NCBI RefSeq assembly: GCF_030272615.1
Contig: NC_081405.1
Span: 20,238,047-20,302,046, forward strand
Reading direction: 5' to 3'
Length of the DNA stretch: 64,000 bases
DNA from: Cryptomeria japonica
Taxonomy: Eukaryota > Streptophyta > Pinopsida > Cupressales > Cupressaceae
The translations under genes were made by a program, and so were the position numbers. Under the pieces are notes generated by a model. The model made no database searches, was not told where the DNA came from, and worked only from the letters and a program-made list of their open reading frames with translations. The number at the start of each line of letters is the position of its first letter. The first letter of the stretch is position 1. This document shows, piece by piece, positions 1-11,074 of the stretch.

Positions 1-33
1 AGGAATAAAAAGAGCTAATATCTCAACTCATCA
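1..33 (-). repeat. Edge of the 3' LTR
   Basis: These 33 bases match 11042-11074, the corresponding edge of the complete LTR, with three differences. On the minus strand this copy begins TGATGAG, keeping the canonical TG start that the other copy has lost. The remainder of this LTR lies before the window. Confidence 0.85.
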
Positions 34-48
34 TGCCCCCCCAACTTA
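34..48 (-). other. Polypurine tract (plus-strand primer site)
   Basis: On the minus strand this reads TAAGTTGGGGGGGCA directly before the LTR start TGATGAG. A purine-rich tract abutting the 3' LTR is the plus-strand priming site of LTR retrotransposons. The same 13-mer TAAGTTGGGGGGG occurs again at 2553-2541. Confidence 0.85.
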
Positions 49-525
49 GTGTCTTGTTGATCCTCCCGCAAGAGGAAAACTTCTTATCCAAGCACTAACT
101 TGTAAGTTGCCAATGGTTCCCTGTCCTATTCCTCTTACAGCCAAGTTCCAATAAAACCCCTTCATCTTTTCCAGTCTAGCTCATCTGGCTTCTTCTGTGG
201 CCTCTTCATATGGTTTGTCTGTAACCCTGCATCTCATTAATGGCCACATAAGGATAGGTGGCTGAAATATAAAAGGTAGCCAGTTATTTCTTTTTGTCTT
301 ACCTAAGTGGATGTACTTGGGAGCTCTTTGTGTGGTTGCATGAAAATTAGGCAGTGAATGGGGTTCACCCTGCTTTAGGTCTTCTAGGATATTATTCTAG
401 TGCTGAACCAAACACTCAATTGCAGTTGTATTTTCATTTTCAACCAAATGTCCATATTCCTGGAATGTTTCCTCCCTCATCGGTAAAACCTGGCTTTTGA
501 CATCAGGTCTTGTTAACAATTTTTG
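49..525 (-). other. Non-coding 3' part of the LTR element
   Basis: This stretch lies between the extra ORF and the polypurine tract. I see no ORF longer than a few dozen codons and no recognisable domain; it is either untranslated sequence or the decayed end of the extra ORF. Confidence 0.5.
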
Positions 526-2254
526 CTAGTCATAGTAAATAAGCCATAGATTTTTGGCTTTAGCTCTGAGTGGTAATGGACAATCAAATTCTAAATTTAT
601 GTATGTTTCAGCCTGGGTCCCCATACTGATTTCATTTTGTATCCATGACATCAATGCTTTTAATTGAATGTCACCAATGTATAGTAAGGGATTCCATTCA
701 TTGTCAGAAGTCACAACATAATTATGCAAATAAAATTCATGTAACAAATTCCTAATAGCTGCAGAAGAGTTTTGATAAACATTATAAAATTCATGTGGGG
801 TATCTAGAGGACTAAGATCCCTAACAATGTGGTTTAGCTTGAAACATAAATACTGCTCTTTTAAATATAAAGCGGAAACCCTCGGAGGAGCCCTACATTG
901 CATCAATTCAGGAACCATATTGGCAACTGTGTCTACTTTAGCTTGCAATTCCATAATCTGATTATCCCTCTTTTCAATCTCTTTCTATTGTTTATCAATA
1001 ACTCCTTGTAACCTAGCCCTTTCTATCCCCCACTGTTTATAAAATGTAAGTACAATAGGTAAACTAGTGAGAGATGAAGGGGACCTGTGAGCTGTTACCT
1101 GAGGGCGTGAGATTTCTTCAACCGGTTCTTCAAACTATTCTGCTACATGTGCCAAATTTGACAGTCTGTCGGCTCCATGTTACTCCTATGGTTGAATCTT
1201 TGTTTGACTTTTGTGCCCTTCTTCCAATGTTTCCACGGAAATGACTTCAATCACATCCCCTGTTGCTTGAATTTTCTGTTTACCTTGCCGACTCCTTCTC
1301 AAATACATTTTCAGAGTGGCTACAGGAGAAGTTTCTATAGGAGAATTTTCTTTCACCTTGCACCTTTTAGCTGCAAGAGAAACCTACACTGCTTGAGGCT
1401 ACTCTATGGTTTCTTCCTCTACGTCAACTGTTTCTATTTCTTTCCCTCTTCTTCTGGAAGATGTCGCTCCACTTTGAAAATGAGTGGAGGGCTGCTCAAT
1501 ATTTGGATCAATTATCATTTCTTCTATAACAGGAAAGGCCTCATTGACAATAGGAGGTTCATTTTCTGCAAAAACCTTAGGAGATGAGGGTTCTCTGATA
1601 TCTTCCTCTTGGGCTGCTATTTCTTCTACAACAGGAGTATTTTCCTCCCTAAATTGCAGGATATCTTCGAATGCCCCCCATGCCATCTGAGATACATCTC
1701 TGAGAGAATGTTCTACCAACAACTTAATCAAGCCATAGTGACTAACAAAATAATTTCCACCCTTCTGTGTTTCCTTTGCACTTATGGAAATAAGATGATA
1801 CAAAGAAATTGGGAACATTCACCCTTCGGCCATGTCGTAAATGACTAAGTAATTTAAAATGGATTGAATGCAAATTTGAGTACCTTCCATCATAGGTAGT
1901 GTATTTCATCACATACAATGCCACCTCGGGCCATTCTGCTGGAAGAGATATCCGTCTAGTTCCCTGCTTGTCCACACTTAGGGGTCCATCTGCTAGGTGA
2001 GTAAACTCTTCCCTAGCGCTTCTCGCATCCTTCAACTCAGGAAATAGTTCCCCCTCCTGCAACAACCCAGTGAGTTTATTTATCCGTTGCTCTGTGGCAA
2101 TGACTCTTAACCCCTTGATAGAGGCCTCTCCTTCACTGTATGTACACATGAATTCATAGGCAATTTCTTCATTGAAATCCATTATTTTTAGAAAATAGTC
2201 AATCCACCCATACATACGGAAGTAATGCTCACACTGGACATCCTGCAACAACAC
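526..2254 (-). pseudogene. Extra ORF (ORF3) of the LTR element, broken
   Basis: Downstream of integrase the minus strand carries a broken coding region of about 570 codons. The N-terminal part (2254-1742) shows a globular sequence with MYGWIDYFLKI, EFMCTYSEGEASIKGL and PAEWPEVALYVMKYTTYDGR. A frameshift near 1800 moves it to a second frame (1818-1399) with NYFVSHYGLIKLLVEHSL followed by an acidic, Glu-rich stretch. A third piece (954-526) has LSPLDTPHEFYNVYQNSSAA and WIQNEISMGTQAETYINLEF. An ORF after integrase is typical of Athila/Tat elements, where it is often called env-like. Here I see no signal peptide or clear membrane helix; the xxHGLIKLLV segment recalls plant mobile-domain-like ORFs, but that is inference. 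Function unknown. Confidence 0.6.
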
Positions 2255-3007
2255 ATCATGAATTACTGGTTCATGGTAGATAGGAGCTCCTCCTATGACT
2301 AACTTGGCTTCTCAAAACAATTTCCACAGCAAAATGAAGGACTGAAATAACCTATAGAACTGAAAATACATGTTTTGAAATACTTTACTTACTTCCAGTA
2401 CCTTTCATTGATTTTGGCAACATGATGAACTACTCACTTGTGCGATAGAATGTCTTATTAAAAAATGATGTTAGGCAAATTAAAACAAATTACTGACAAG
2501 GACAAACAATTACTCATCTTGGAAATCGAGCCATAAAACACCCCCCCAACTTAATATGACACGTGTCCACACATGTGAAAAAGGACAAAGGGAAGGATAT
2601 GCAGATTATGCAAATGAAAATAGGCAATAATCATAGTGAAATAATAAATGCATAATTAAAATAAATAAATAATATACATACCTGCAGTCGTACTAATTAA
2701 TGTTGCATGAAACAATTAGCGATTTAAAAGGGGGAAAATGAGATGACGTGAAATGAATGAAATGACAGACAAAGATATGAAATGGGATGATGTGTACGAG
2801 AAAATTATTATCGAGAATGATATTTCCATAAGGTGTGTAAATAATTATTATGAAAACATGCATGAAGAATTTAAGGCTGATGACTAAGAATGCTCCCTAC
2901 AGAAGCTGCAGGAACTGCGTCCCTAATGTCTTCTTTAGTTGCTGCAGGAACTATAACAGGAGAGTATTCGTTAGATGCTAAAGGAACTTCTCCAGTTGTT
3001 GCAGGAA
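2255..3007 (-). other. Pol tail and spacer before ORF3
   Basis: From about 3007 to 2890 one minus-strand frame stays open and encodes a short repeat of the form VPAATxxx (IVPATTGEVPLAS, VIVPAATKEDI, AVPAAS). It looks like a low-complexity C-terminal extension of pol reached through a frameshift. From 2890 to 2255 the sequence is AT-rich with no supported ORF apart from the internal polypurine tract. Confidence 0.45.
2539..2553 (-). other. Second, internal polypurine tract copy
   Basis: The minus strand reads TAAGTTGGGGGGG (2553-2541), identical over 13 bases to the terminal polypurine tract, and lies between integrase and ORF3. It could prime plus-strand synthesis internally or mark a duplicated 3' end; the sequence alone cannot decide. 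Confidence 0.55.
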
Positions 3008-4111
3008 CTATTCTATGGTTGCAGGCTTATGATACAGGCGTAGTCGATGACCATTGACTAGAAGTTTGAATCTGATTGGATCTATTGTGGTCAAGCGAAC
3101 TGCTCCATTTACAAAAAAATCATCTATTCCATATGGGCCCAACCATCTTGTCTGCAACTTCCCCATTGTATCCTTATATCTAGAATCATATAGAAATGCC
3201 CAATCGCCATATTTAAATTTCCTCTCCTTTATATACTTACCATGCCATTTAGCTCTCTGATGTTGAATAAGCTCTATATGTTGGACAACCAACTTCCTCA
3301 ACTCATCCAAAGCATTCAATTACATGATGTGGTCTCTTTGTGCTTCTGAGAGAGTCATATTCATTTGCAGAGCTATTCTAAGAGTTTTATGCTCAAACTC
3401 AATGGTCATCATTGTTGTTTTTCTATACACATTTCAAAAGGTGTAAAACCAATTGGTGTCTTCCATGTTTTTCCTATATGCCCAAATGGCTTCAGGAAGT
3501 CTATTTGACCATTTTTTCTTATGAAGAGCTCATCTTGGTAAGAATGGCTTCTAAATCCCTATTTGTAACTTCTACTTGACCATTTTCTTGTGGATGATAT
3601 GGAGTAGACTTCCTGTGTCTGATATTATATTCATTAACCAATGTTGCAATGAATGTGGAAGTAAATTGTGGTCCTTGATCTAAAACAATCTTTCTTGGAA
3701 CTCTATATCTGGTAAATATTTCCTCATAGAGGAATTCAACTACCTTATTATCTCTTGCATGTGTCATAGCTCATGCTTCCACCCATTTTGTAACATAATT
3801 AGTGCATACTAGAATATACGATTTCCCATTTGAAGGAGGATCAATTGGCCCAACAAAATCTAATCCCCATTTATCAAATGGTGCAACCAATATCTAGGGA
3901 TATAATGGAATTTCATCAGATCTGGTAGGCCTACCCATTCGCTGACATCTATCACATTTTCTAGTATATTGTGCTGCATCCTTATACAATGCTGGCCAAT
4001 AATATCTTGTGCCAAGTATTTTAAGTGTTGTTCTTTTAGCAGCAAAATGTTCTCCACATGGCTCATCATGACATGCATGAAGGATATTATATGTTTCATC
4101 TTCTCTAACAC
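3008..4111 (-). pseudogene. Integrase of the gypsy element, broken
   Basis: Integrase inserts the cDNA into the genome. The zinc-binding H2C2 module is in the upstream part (HDEPCGEH ... CDRCQRMG, about 4070-3940). The core follows: GLDFVGP with the first catalytic Asp (near 3850), VLDQGPQFTS with the second (near 3680), and YHPQENGQVEVTNR with the catalytic Glu (near 3580). The C-terminal GPY/F-type module is LQTRWLGPYGI at about 3160. I see no chromodomain. Breaks: an in-frame stop at 3896 just before the core, another before AMTHARDN near 3768, and a frameshift between 3519 and 3319. Catalytic residues are still readable, so the decay is mainly nonsense and indel. Confidence 0.88.
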
Positions 4112-5847
4112 ATCTTCTCATGACTTGGTCAGGTCCAGTATAAAATAAACAATCACCAATCCATGAGAAATTAAAGCTTTTCTCAACTAACAGTCTTCTT
4201 TCTTTAGGAGAAAAATGAGTAGGCATCTTATTAGTAGCTAAATAATTTGCAATATCAGCATACCAAGGAGTGTGTGCTTTTATCATGAACAAATGTTCAT
4301 CTGGGAAAGCATCATCTATGGCTGTAGGATCATCCTGCAATTGAAGCCTAGAAAGATAATCTACAACTACATTGGATTTACCTGGCTTATCAACAATTGT
4401 AATATCAAATTCTTGCATCAATAGTAACCATCGAGCTAATCTTCCTGTAATTAAAGGTTTGTTCATGCGATATTTGATTGTTGCATGAGTAGTGTGCACA
4501 TATATTTGATATCCTATGACATAATGCCTAAATTTCCTGAGTGCATATATAACTGCTAACATCTCCTTCCCGGTGATAGTATAATTAAGCTCAAGTCCCT
4601 GCATGTTTTTGTTGATGAAATAAATTGCATTCTCCAAGTTGTCAATCTTCTATCCCAAAACTGCTCCTATGGCATAATCTGATGCATCTGTATGAATATG
4701 AAAAGGTAATGACCAGTTTGAAACCCTTAAGCACTGGTGCTTGAGTCAATGCATGTTTGACCTTCAAGAAAGCTTCATGGCATGCATAGGTCCAATTAAA
4801 CTCCATATCCTTGTTCAAAAGAGAATATAAAGGTCCTGCAATTTTGCTGAAATCTTTGATAAACCTTCTATAATATCTAGCATGATCGAGGAAACTTCTG
4901 ACATCCTTTTTCTTTATAGGTGCAGGGAGGTTTTGAATGACTTCTATTTTGGTTGGGTCAACTTGTATTCCAGTTAGAGAGATATGATGACCAAGAACTA
5001 TGCCTTCCTACATCATCATAAAGCACTTTTCACTATTCAATAAATTGTAGTCTTCACATCGCTGCAAAACTCTCTTAATATTCTTCAGTGCCTCTTCAAG
5101 TTCTAAATCATAAGTGGTAAAATCATCCATATATATCTCCATGTTGTCCTGGGAAATATCTAAAAATATGCTTATTACTGCTCTTTGAAAAGTAGTTGGA
5201 GCATTACATAACCCAAAAGGAAGAACATAATATGCATATGTTTCCCAAGGACAAGTAAATGTAGTATTTTTCTGATCCTTGGGAGCAATTTGAATCTGGT
5301 TGTAGCCATTGAATCCATCCAGGAATGAAAAGTACCGCTTCCTTGCCAAGGAATCTAATACTTGATCCACAAATGGTAATGGAAAATGATCCTTTCTAGT
5401 TGCTAAGTTCAAAGCTCTATAATCCACACATACCTGCCATTTACCTCCTTTCTTTGGAACTATGACTAGAGGTGACACCCATTGACTATCTGATATAGGA
5501 TAGATAAATCCAACATTTAATAGTTTCTGTAATTCCTCTTTATCTATCTCTCTTAATGTAGGATTAATTCTTCTCTGTGGCTGTCTAAGTGGTCTATAGT
5601 CCTCTTTTATATAAATACGGTGGGTACAAACTATAGGATCAATTTCATGCATGTCTTTGTAATCCCATGCAAAAGCGTGTTGATGACATTTAAGCAGCTC
5701 AACTAGTGTTATTCTTTGAGTCTCTATGAGTTGATTGTTGATATTCAAATATTTATTTAGATCAACTTCCACTTTGACAGTAAGATCAATTTGTGATGCC
5801 TTAGAAAGATGAGAACTGCCGACTTCATGCAACAGCAGTGTACGCAA
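3894..5847 (-). pseudogene. Reverse transcriptase and RNase H of the gypsy element, broken
   Basis: RT (5847-5008) copies element RNA into DNA. Visible motifs: SQWVSPLVIVPKKGGKWQVC, VDYRALNLATRKDHFPLP, FSFLDGFNGYNQI, FGLCNAPTTFQRAV and the catalytic box EIYMDDF. After a stop at 5008 the connection domain continues (GHHISLTGIQVDPTKIEVI, then FLDHARYYRRFIKDFSKIA). RNase H follows with a frameshift near 4700; its C-terminal part (4637-4330) shows NYTITGKEMLAVIYALRKFR, RLARWLLLMQEFDI and VVVDYLSRL. The RT active site is intact, but the reading frame is interrupted at least twice. Confidence 0.92.
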
Positions 5848-5922
5848 TATGTCAGTGGTTGTAGGAAAATCTAATGCTGTAATATTTGATGTTAACTCCT
5901 ATGACTGTTGCTCTTGTTGTAA

Positions 5923-6636
5923 CTAATTTGCCAGAATTTTATAGAGGACTGAATCATCATCCTGAAGTTGTATGAATGATTCTCTATTAATCATGATAAG
6001 ATGATTGACAGAGTTGAATCCTTCCTCAAATTCTTCTCCCACATTAGGCCAAACGGCTTGCTCTTGATCAAGTTGGGGCTGAGCAGTAGAATACAGAGCC
6101 AGAGTTTTGGTACTATTTCCATTAGAAATAGTCATATCTCCTGACAGACATCTAATATATGCATCAACTGTAGCAAGCCAAGGTCTTCCCAAAATAACTG
6201 GATATCCTCCCAATGTGGCTTTAGGAGACAGGATCATAAAATCTGCAGGATATTCCCAGGAATCCAAAGTAACAACTACATCTTCAATCATACCATCAGG
6301 CCGAACCATGGAACTGTCAGCAAGCTATAAAACTGTAGGTGTAGGCATGAGACTGGTTATGTCAAGTTTCCGCATAATATCTCTTGTCATTACATTAATG
6401 GCTACTCCCAAATGTATTAAAGCATTCTTTATCTGAGTGCCATTGATGACTATTTTCACAACAGGACTGCCAAGATCAACATATTTAAGAATTAAAACCT
6501 TTCCTAACATAATATCAACCAATTGACCCATTACATGCATGGTTTGCGAATCCTCTTTCTTTCTACCAGGTTTCTTTAAACATGCCTCCTTTAATGCTTT
6601 ACCATAAATAGGGACATCCTTAATAGCTTGAAACAA
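5923..6636 (-). pseudogene. Aspartic protease of the gypsy element, active site lost
   Basis: Retroelement protease cuts Gag-Pol. The N-terminal segment carries KDVPIYGKALKEACLKKPGR and HVMGQLVDIMLGKVLILKY, as in Athila/Tat elements. The active-site region reads ALIHLGVAINVM where these elements normally have LIDLGAAINVM, so the catalytic Asp of the DxG triad is replaced by His. A TAG stop at about 6322 interrupts the frame, which then resumes in the same phase with DGMIEDVVVTLDSWEYPADF and the C-terminal GYPVILGRPWLATVDA. The stop is explained by a single C-to-T change of a CAG codon. Confidence 0.85.
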
Positions 6637-7034
6637 TGGAATTTTAACACATGTGTTTCAACTAATCTATGTTATCAAAATTTACTTCTTCTTCCTGTAG
6701 AATCTCTTTAGCCTACAACCTATGAGGAAATGGGTGTATTTGCTAATTTTGAAGTATTTGGGTTGTTGGGCTAGATATTTCCTTTTCCTTTTGTATCTCA
6801 GTTATAACTGGAGGGGACATGTTAGGTAAAGTTATCCCAGATCTAAGGAATATCACTTATAGAAAAAGAATAAGTTGGGTATTGATTAAGATCAGTTGAA
6901 TAAACTTATTGTTGTTGCTGAGGCTTGCTATTAGGATTTGGCATGGGTTGAGTGGGAAGCTATGTAGGTTTAGGTGGAGCATTATTGGCAGTAGGAGGAG
7001 GCACTAGAGTAGGTGGTTGTGGCTGCTGCTAAGG
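6637..7034 (-). other. Gag-protease spacer
   Basis: This links the Gln/Pro-rich end of gag to the protease. Minus-strand frames are broken, with Pro/Gln-rich codons near 6900-7030 continuing the gag tail. No separate gene is supported. Confidence 0.45.
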
Positions 7035-8364
7035 TCATTGATAACCAGATGACTGATTTGTCCATTTCTTGACCTCCTCTCCATTGAGGGGTAGGTTGCC
7101 AATTCCCTTGGAATTGTTGCCATGGTCCTTGAGGCTGAGACCAATTTCCTTGTGGTTGCTGCCACTATGGAGGTTGATTGGCAAAATTCTGCCCTTGGCC
7201 TTGAGGATTATACCAATTTTGACAATTTTTAAAATTTTGAGCATATGGAGATTGCCATTGATTATTTTGTGCATAGGAATTTCCACTATAACCAGAAAAA
7301 GAAAGTGGATCGGGAGGCATACCTTGTCTTGGAAAATTTGGCCTCCTTTGAGCAACATAGAAAATTTGTTCATCATCTCCTTGTATTGTCTTGAAATCAA
7401 GAACTTCAAGATTTGCAACCATCTTACATGTGCAATGTCTTTTCTTCTATCTACAATGTGGGCAAAATTTTGCAAGAATTGCATCGGCTTCCTCATGCTT
7501 CTTCTTAGCTGAAAATGTGTCTAACTGAGTAGCCATATTATTTATGATATCCTCCTTAAAATCCTTCAAACGATGGCTAAGCTCCATTCGCGAAACTCCA
7601 TTACTGGATGTTGATGAAGAAATTCCTGGCTTGAAACGCCTATTCTTCTTAGAAGAAAATTTGGAATACTTCTGACAAATTTGTCCAATGTCATTCCATG
7701 TTGATTGTGTTATGTCATCTCCTCCCATAAGATCCAAAGCATCCATGCATTCATCACTAATTCCTCTTAAAAATATTAATTGAAGAGAATCTTCATTTAG
7801 AGTACTATGCTTGGACTTCTTGACACTGGATAGAAATCTCTCCAGATAATCTTCTAGACTTTCATCTTCCTTTTGTGTCATTCTGAAAATATCATCCCCA
7901 TGGCGATCAATTCCTCTACAATAATCCTTGTATTTCACAAGAAACAATCGTTTCATCTCATCCCATGTAGTGATTGTGCTACTCCCTAGACTCATAAACC
8001 ATCTCAAAGCTGATTCTTTTAAAGTAGCAGGGAATATTTTGAGTCTATGGACATCTGTAGTATAATCATAACTCCTACAGAGGACATCAAATTCAAATAG
8101 GAAAGTGTCGGGATCCTCTGTCACTAATCCATAGAATTTAGGAATGGAAGAAGATGGGATGTTCTTGAGATTAACATTATCATGCAGATCAGAAATAGGG
8201 AACACAAATGTTGGGTTCACGGGTGGAGGTGGGTTATTCCCACCAGGGGGTGGATTTACTTGCATTGGTCTTTGAGGAGGAGTTACTGAATGAAGTTCCT
8301 CTTCAGGGGGTCCAAAGAGGAAATGAAGGTTGTTCTTAGAAAGTTCAAATTCAAGGGGATTCAA
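7035..8364 (-). pseudogene. Gag of the gypsy element, broken
   Basis: Gag forms the intracellular particle. The ORF 8364-7447 encodes 305 residues with a Pro-rich N-terminus (about residues 30-50) and a retrotransposon gag domain around residues 75-210: FYGLVTEDPDTFLFEFDVLC, ALRWFMSLGSSTITTWDEMK and the xxESLEDYLERFLSS segment. It ends in CPHCR followed by TAG, and the same frame reopens at once with HCTCKMVANLEVL, so the stop is one in-frame mutation. The following Gln/Asn/Pro-rich tail (NNQWQSPYAQNF, WQQPQGNWSQPQGPWQQ) runs to about 7040 with another stop at 7165. The cysteines may be a degenerate zinc-binding site. Confidence 0.88.
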
Positions 8365-8590
8365 ATTATCTGGGGCTTGGTAAAGTGCAACAAAAGGATT
8401 TGCATCTGAGGGTTCATATGGATTGAGTCTTGTATGACTAGGACAGTTAGGAAGGAATCTACCTTGAGCATCTCTTCTTCATCTATGCATGCAGATTCAT
8501 GAGAATTACTTAAAACAAACTAAGTTATCAAAAACAACTATACTGAAAGCTTGAAAATTCATAACCATAACAGGTTCTTAGTTTGACACC
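8365..8590 (-). other. 5' leader of the gypsy element
   Basis: Untranslated leader between the primer-binding site and gag on the minus strand. The first ATG of the long gag frame is at 8364, although the open frame may extend slightly upstream. No other ORF is seen. Confidence 0.5.
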
Positions 8591-8609
8591 ATCCCCGACA
8601 ACGACACCA
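8591..8609 (-). other. Primer-binding site, tRNA-Asp type
   Basis: The minus strand reads TGGTGTCGTTGTCGGGGAT. The intact plant tRNA-Asp primer site is TGGCGCCGTTGCCGGGGAT, so this copy differs by three C-to-T changes only. It lies four bases inside the LTR end, as expected for minus-strand priming. Confidence 0.88.
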
Positions 8610-9060
8610 AAAATGTTTGCCTCACCAATAGGAACAATAACTAGAGCTAAATTCTCAACCCAAAGTTTGGTCATTCACTCTGTGTAATTATTATCCCCAT
8701 AACTGAATTTCATTTGTTTGTCAACCTAGGGACGTATTACTTGAAATGGGTCTACACTATATGTGCACTAAGTTCCTACTATTCTACATTACTGCAGTAA
8801 CTAAATCTATTTGAAATAAACAAGCAAGAATCATAACAACTGAATAGCTACAAGAAAACTTAGCATTGACAGAAAATTCTAATTAAAGAACTGTTAACTA
8901 AGTTCAGAGTTGACAAACAGGAATTACTCTGTCCGCTTTGGCTACAGGAACAGTCACAGGATCTGGTTCCAGTGGCTCCAAGAACAGTCAATCGCTAGAA
9001 CACCTACTGCAGAAAAAAGGAAATTTGAATCTAACGAATGCACATGAATACTCACCAAGT

Positions 9061-9390
9061 GGGCCCCCTTGGATGAGTGTATCCAGACTTCAAAGATAAT
9101 ACTATATACGAGTAAGTGCAAGGTAAAGGGTTACAAATTAGCGAAAGTCCATGCATTGGAAAACACACTCTTAGAAACGGGGGCCCATTTTTTCTTTGGA
9201 ACCCTCAAGAAAAAAGTAACGGGGGCCTGAGGTGAAACTAAACGGGCCCTCATTTTGTTCTCAAACGGGGGCCCGCTTGAAAACGAAACGGGGTCCCGTT
9301 TTTAAAAAACGGGCCCCCGTTTTAAAATTTTATTTTACCCATTTTTACAGTTAAAAAAGGAATGGGCCCCCATATTCAAAACGAGGGCCC
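9061..9390. repeat. Cluster of GGGCCC palindromes inside the LTR
   Basis: Seven GGGCCC hexamers occur at 9061, 9181, 9244, 9269, 9311, 9364 and 9385, plus related GGGGGCCTG and GGGGTCCCG copies. Several sit in larger inverted units of the type AACGGGGGCCCG and AAAACGGG...CCCGTTTT, able to fold into hairpins. The surrounding DNA is AT-rich, so the cluster stands out. Confidence 0.8.
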
Positions 9391-10745
9391 GTTCTATGGA
9401 AGTTGATTCCACAACCCGCCACTTGCTTCTGGATTAGGTCTGGGAAAGGCCTAGGATGGCCACACTTGAGACATGGACCTGCAAATTCAAATCTCCATGA
9501 ACAAAAACACAAATATGAACTTCTGAAATAGTTTACGTGCCTCTAATTAGAGAATTTTTATATGAAACTAAAACCCATTTTAGATTATACTGTCTGGATT
9601 CTAAATATATAATTTTAAAAAAAAATTGATTATTTTAACTATTTTTCATTTAATTTATACTAAATTGGGTCCATAAACTTGAAATATTAACTAATTTTGT
9701 TAATTTAATAACTTTTTTATTTTAATGAAGTTTGAAAAAAAAATTATGTCATCAATCTACACAAAATTATTTTTTATTTAAATTTTTTTTAAAAAAATGT
9801 TAAGTTTATGTCAAATTTTGTGGGTTGTACACGTCAAATTTTTAAAAAGATAATTACGATCATTAACAATTAATTAAAAAAAAAAAAATAGAAAATATTC
9901 TCATCAATCTTCAGTGTGTTACAAACCATTTCCCAAAACGGTTTGAGAAAATAATTTTAATTGTGTCAAAAAGTGTGGGTCGTGCACATGCATGGTATGG
10001 TCATGAAACAAACATTTTAAAACATGGTTTTTAGAACTCCATTCAAAAAGTTATTTTTTATTATGTGGGTATTAAAATAAATTACATATTTGGAAAGTAG
10101 ACTCAGAGAGCTATCTTTTATAGTACTAACTTTTTCCAAGATTCAATCTCCAAGTGTTTCAAAATTTAAGCTCAAATGAGAAAAAACCTGAAAATTAGGG
10201 AAAACACTTCCACTTTTTGGCCAAAAAGTGGACTCAACTTCTTGCACTGACCCATACTCAAAATAACATCATTTTTAATCATTGTTTTTCAAAAGTCTAT
10301 ACAATGTTGAAATGAAAGAAAATACTATGCAACTCCGTTTCTAATCCCCTGTCTCTAACTAACCTCTGAGAAGAGGCACAAACTCTTACTTATAAGAAAA
10401 CTATAACAACTTCCTACTATCTAGGTCACGTCGATGAAATGAGACGGAAAACATTTATGACAACAAACAGAAGGAGTTAATCCACATAAAACATGGATCT
10501 CTTCTAAACCACATCCAAGAATATAGCATGGCGGTGTTACAAGATTGATGTTTACTGAAGACAAACATAAACGAGTATGGCGCGCCTTGCTATTCCTTTG
10601 CCACTTCTTACGCCCATTATTCTCTTTGTTGTTTTGAATATTTAACCGCTCCTTGAATATATCCAACTGCCTTTATGACGTGACACACTAACTGCTTCTG
10701 CAACAAGTTCATTTATTCTTGCAATTAAAAAGGTAGAACATACAA

Positions 10746-10763
10746 GCGCGCGCACACACACAC

Positions 10764-10797
<34 letters not shown>
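10746..10797. repeat. Compound CG/CA/TA microsatellite
   Basis: A run of alternating CG, CA and then TA dinucleotides inside the LTR. Confidence 0.9.
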
Positions 10798-10801
<4 letters not shown>

Positions 10802-11074
10802 TAATCATAACACTTATACATTCACACATGATATCACCTATGATAATTTGCATGGAAACATGAATAATTTGCATGGCAACATGAATAATTGACATGTCAA
10901 CATGAATAATTGGTCAAAAAAAACATGATTTAATGGGTTTGGTTATCATCTAGAATGCACATAGTAAAACTCTAATACGTCATATGACTCGAACACTATC
11001 CTGTTCTACAAATTAAAACATGGCAAAAAATTATCAATTATAGGAATAAAAAGAGCTAATATCTTAGCTCATTA

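Larger units (their letters stand above)
1..11074 (-). mobile_element. Ty3/gypsy LTR retrotransposon, Athila/Tat-like, nearly complete and decayed
   Basis: Read on the minus strand the order is LTR (11074-8614), primer-binding site (8609-8591), gag, protease, RT, RNase H, integrase, an extra ORF, polypurine tract (48-34) and the start of the second LTR (33-1, running off the window). The internal part is 8,580 bp and the LTR 2,461 bp, so the full element would be about 13.5 kb. Pol order (RT-RNase H before integrase) makes it Ty3/gypsy. The tRNA-Asp type primer site, the GTTGGGGGGGCA tract and the extra ORF after integrase point to the Athila/Tat side (established knowledge; lineage is inference). 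Stops and frameshifts in every gene show it cannot move by itself. The two LTR edges (1-33 and 11042-11074) match at 30 of 33 bases. Confidence 0.93.
8614..11074 (-). repeat. 5' LTR of the gypsy element (2,461 bp)
   Basis: The plus-strand left end TGTTTGCC (LTR end ...GGCAAACA on the minus strand) lies just outside the primer-binding site. The right end is set by the match of 11042-11074 to the other LTR edge at 1-33; its terminal dinucleotide is TA where the other copy has CA. Inside are the GGGCCC palindrome cluster, poly(A/T) runs and a CA/TA microsatellite. The short ORFs here have no recognisable domain and I treat them as chance. Confidence 0.85.

Noticed and set aside
10421-10666. 81-codon minus-strand ORF in the LTR
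   Set aside because: Inside an LTR, without domain or conserved motif; consistent with chance.
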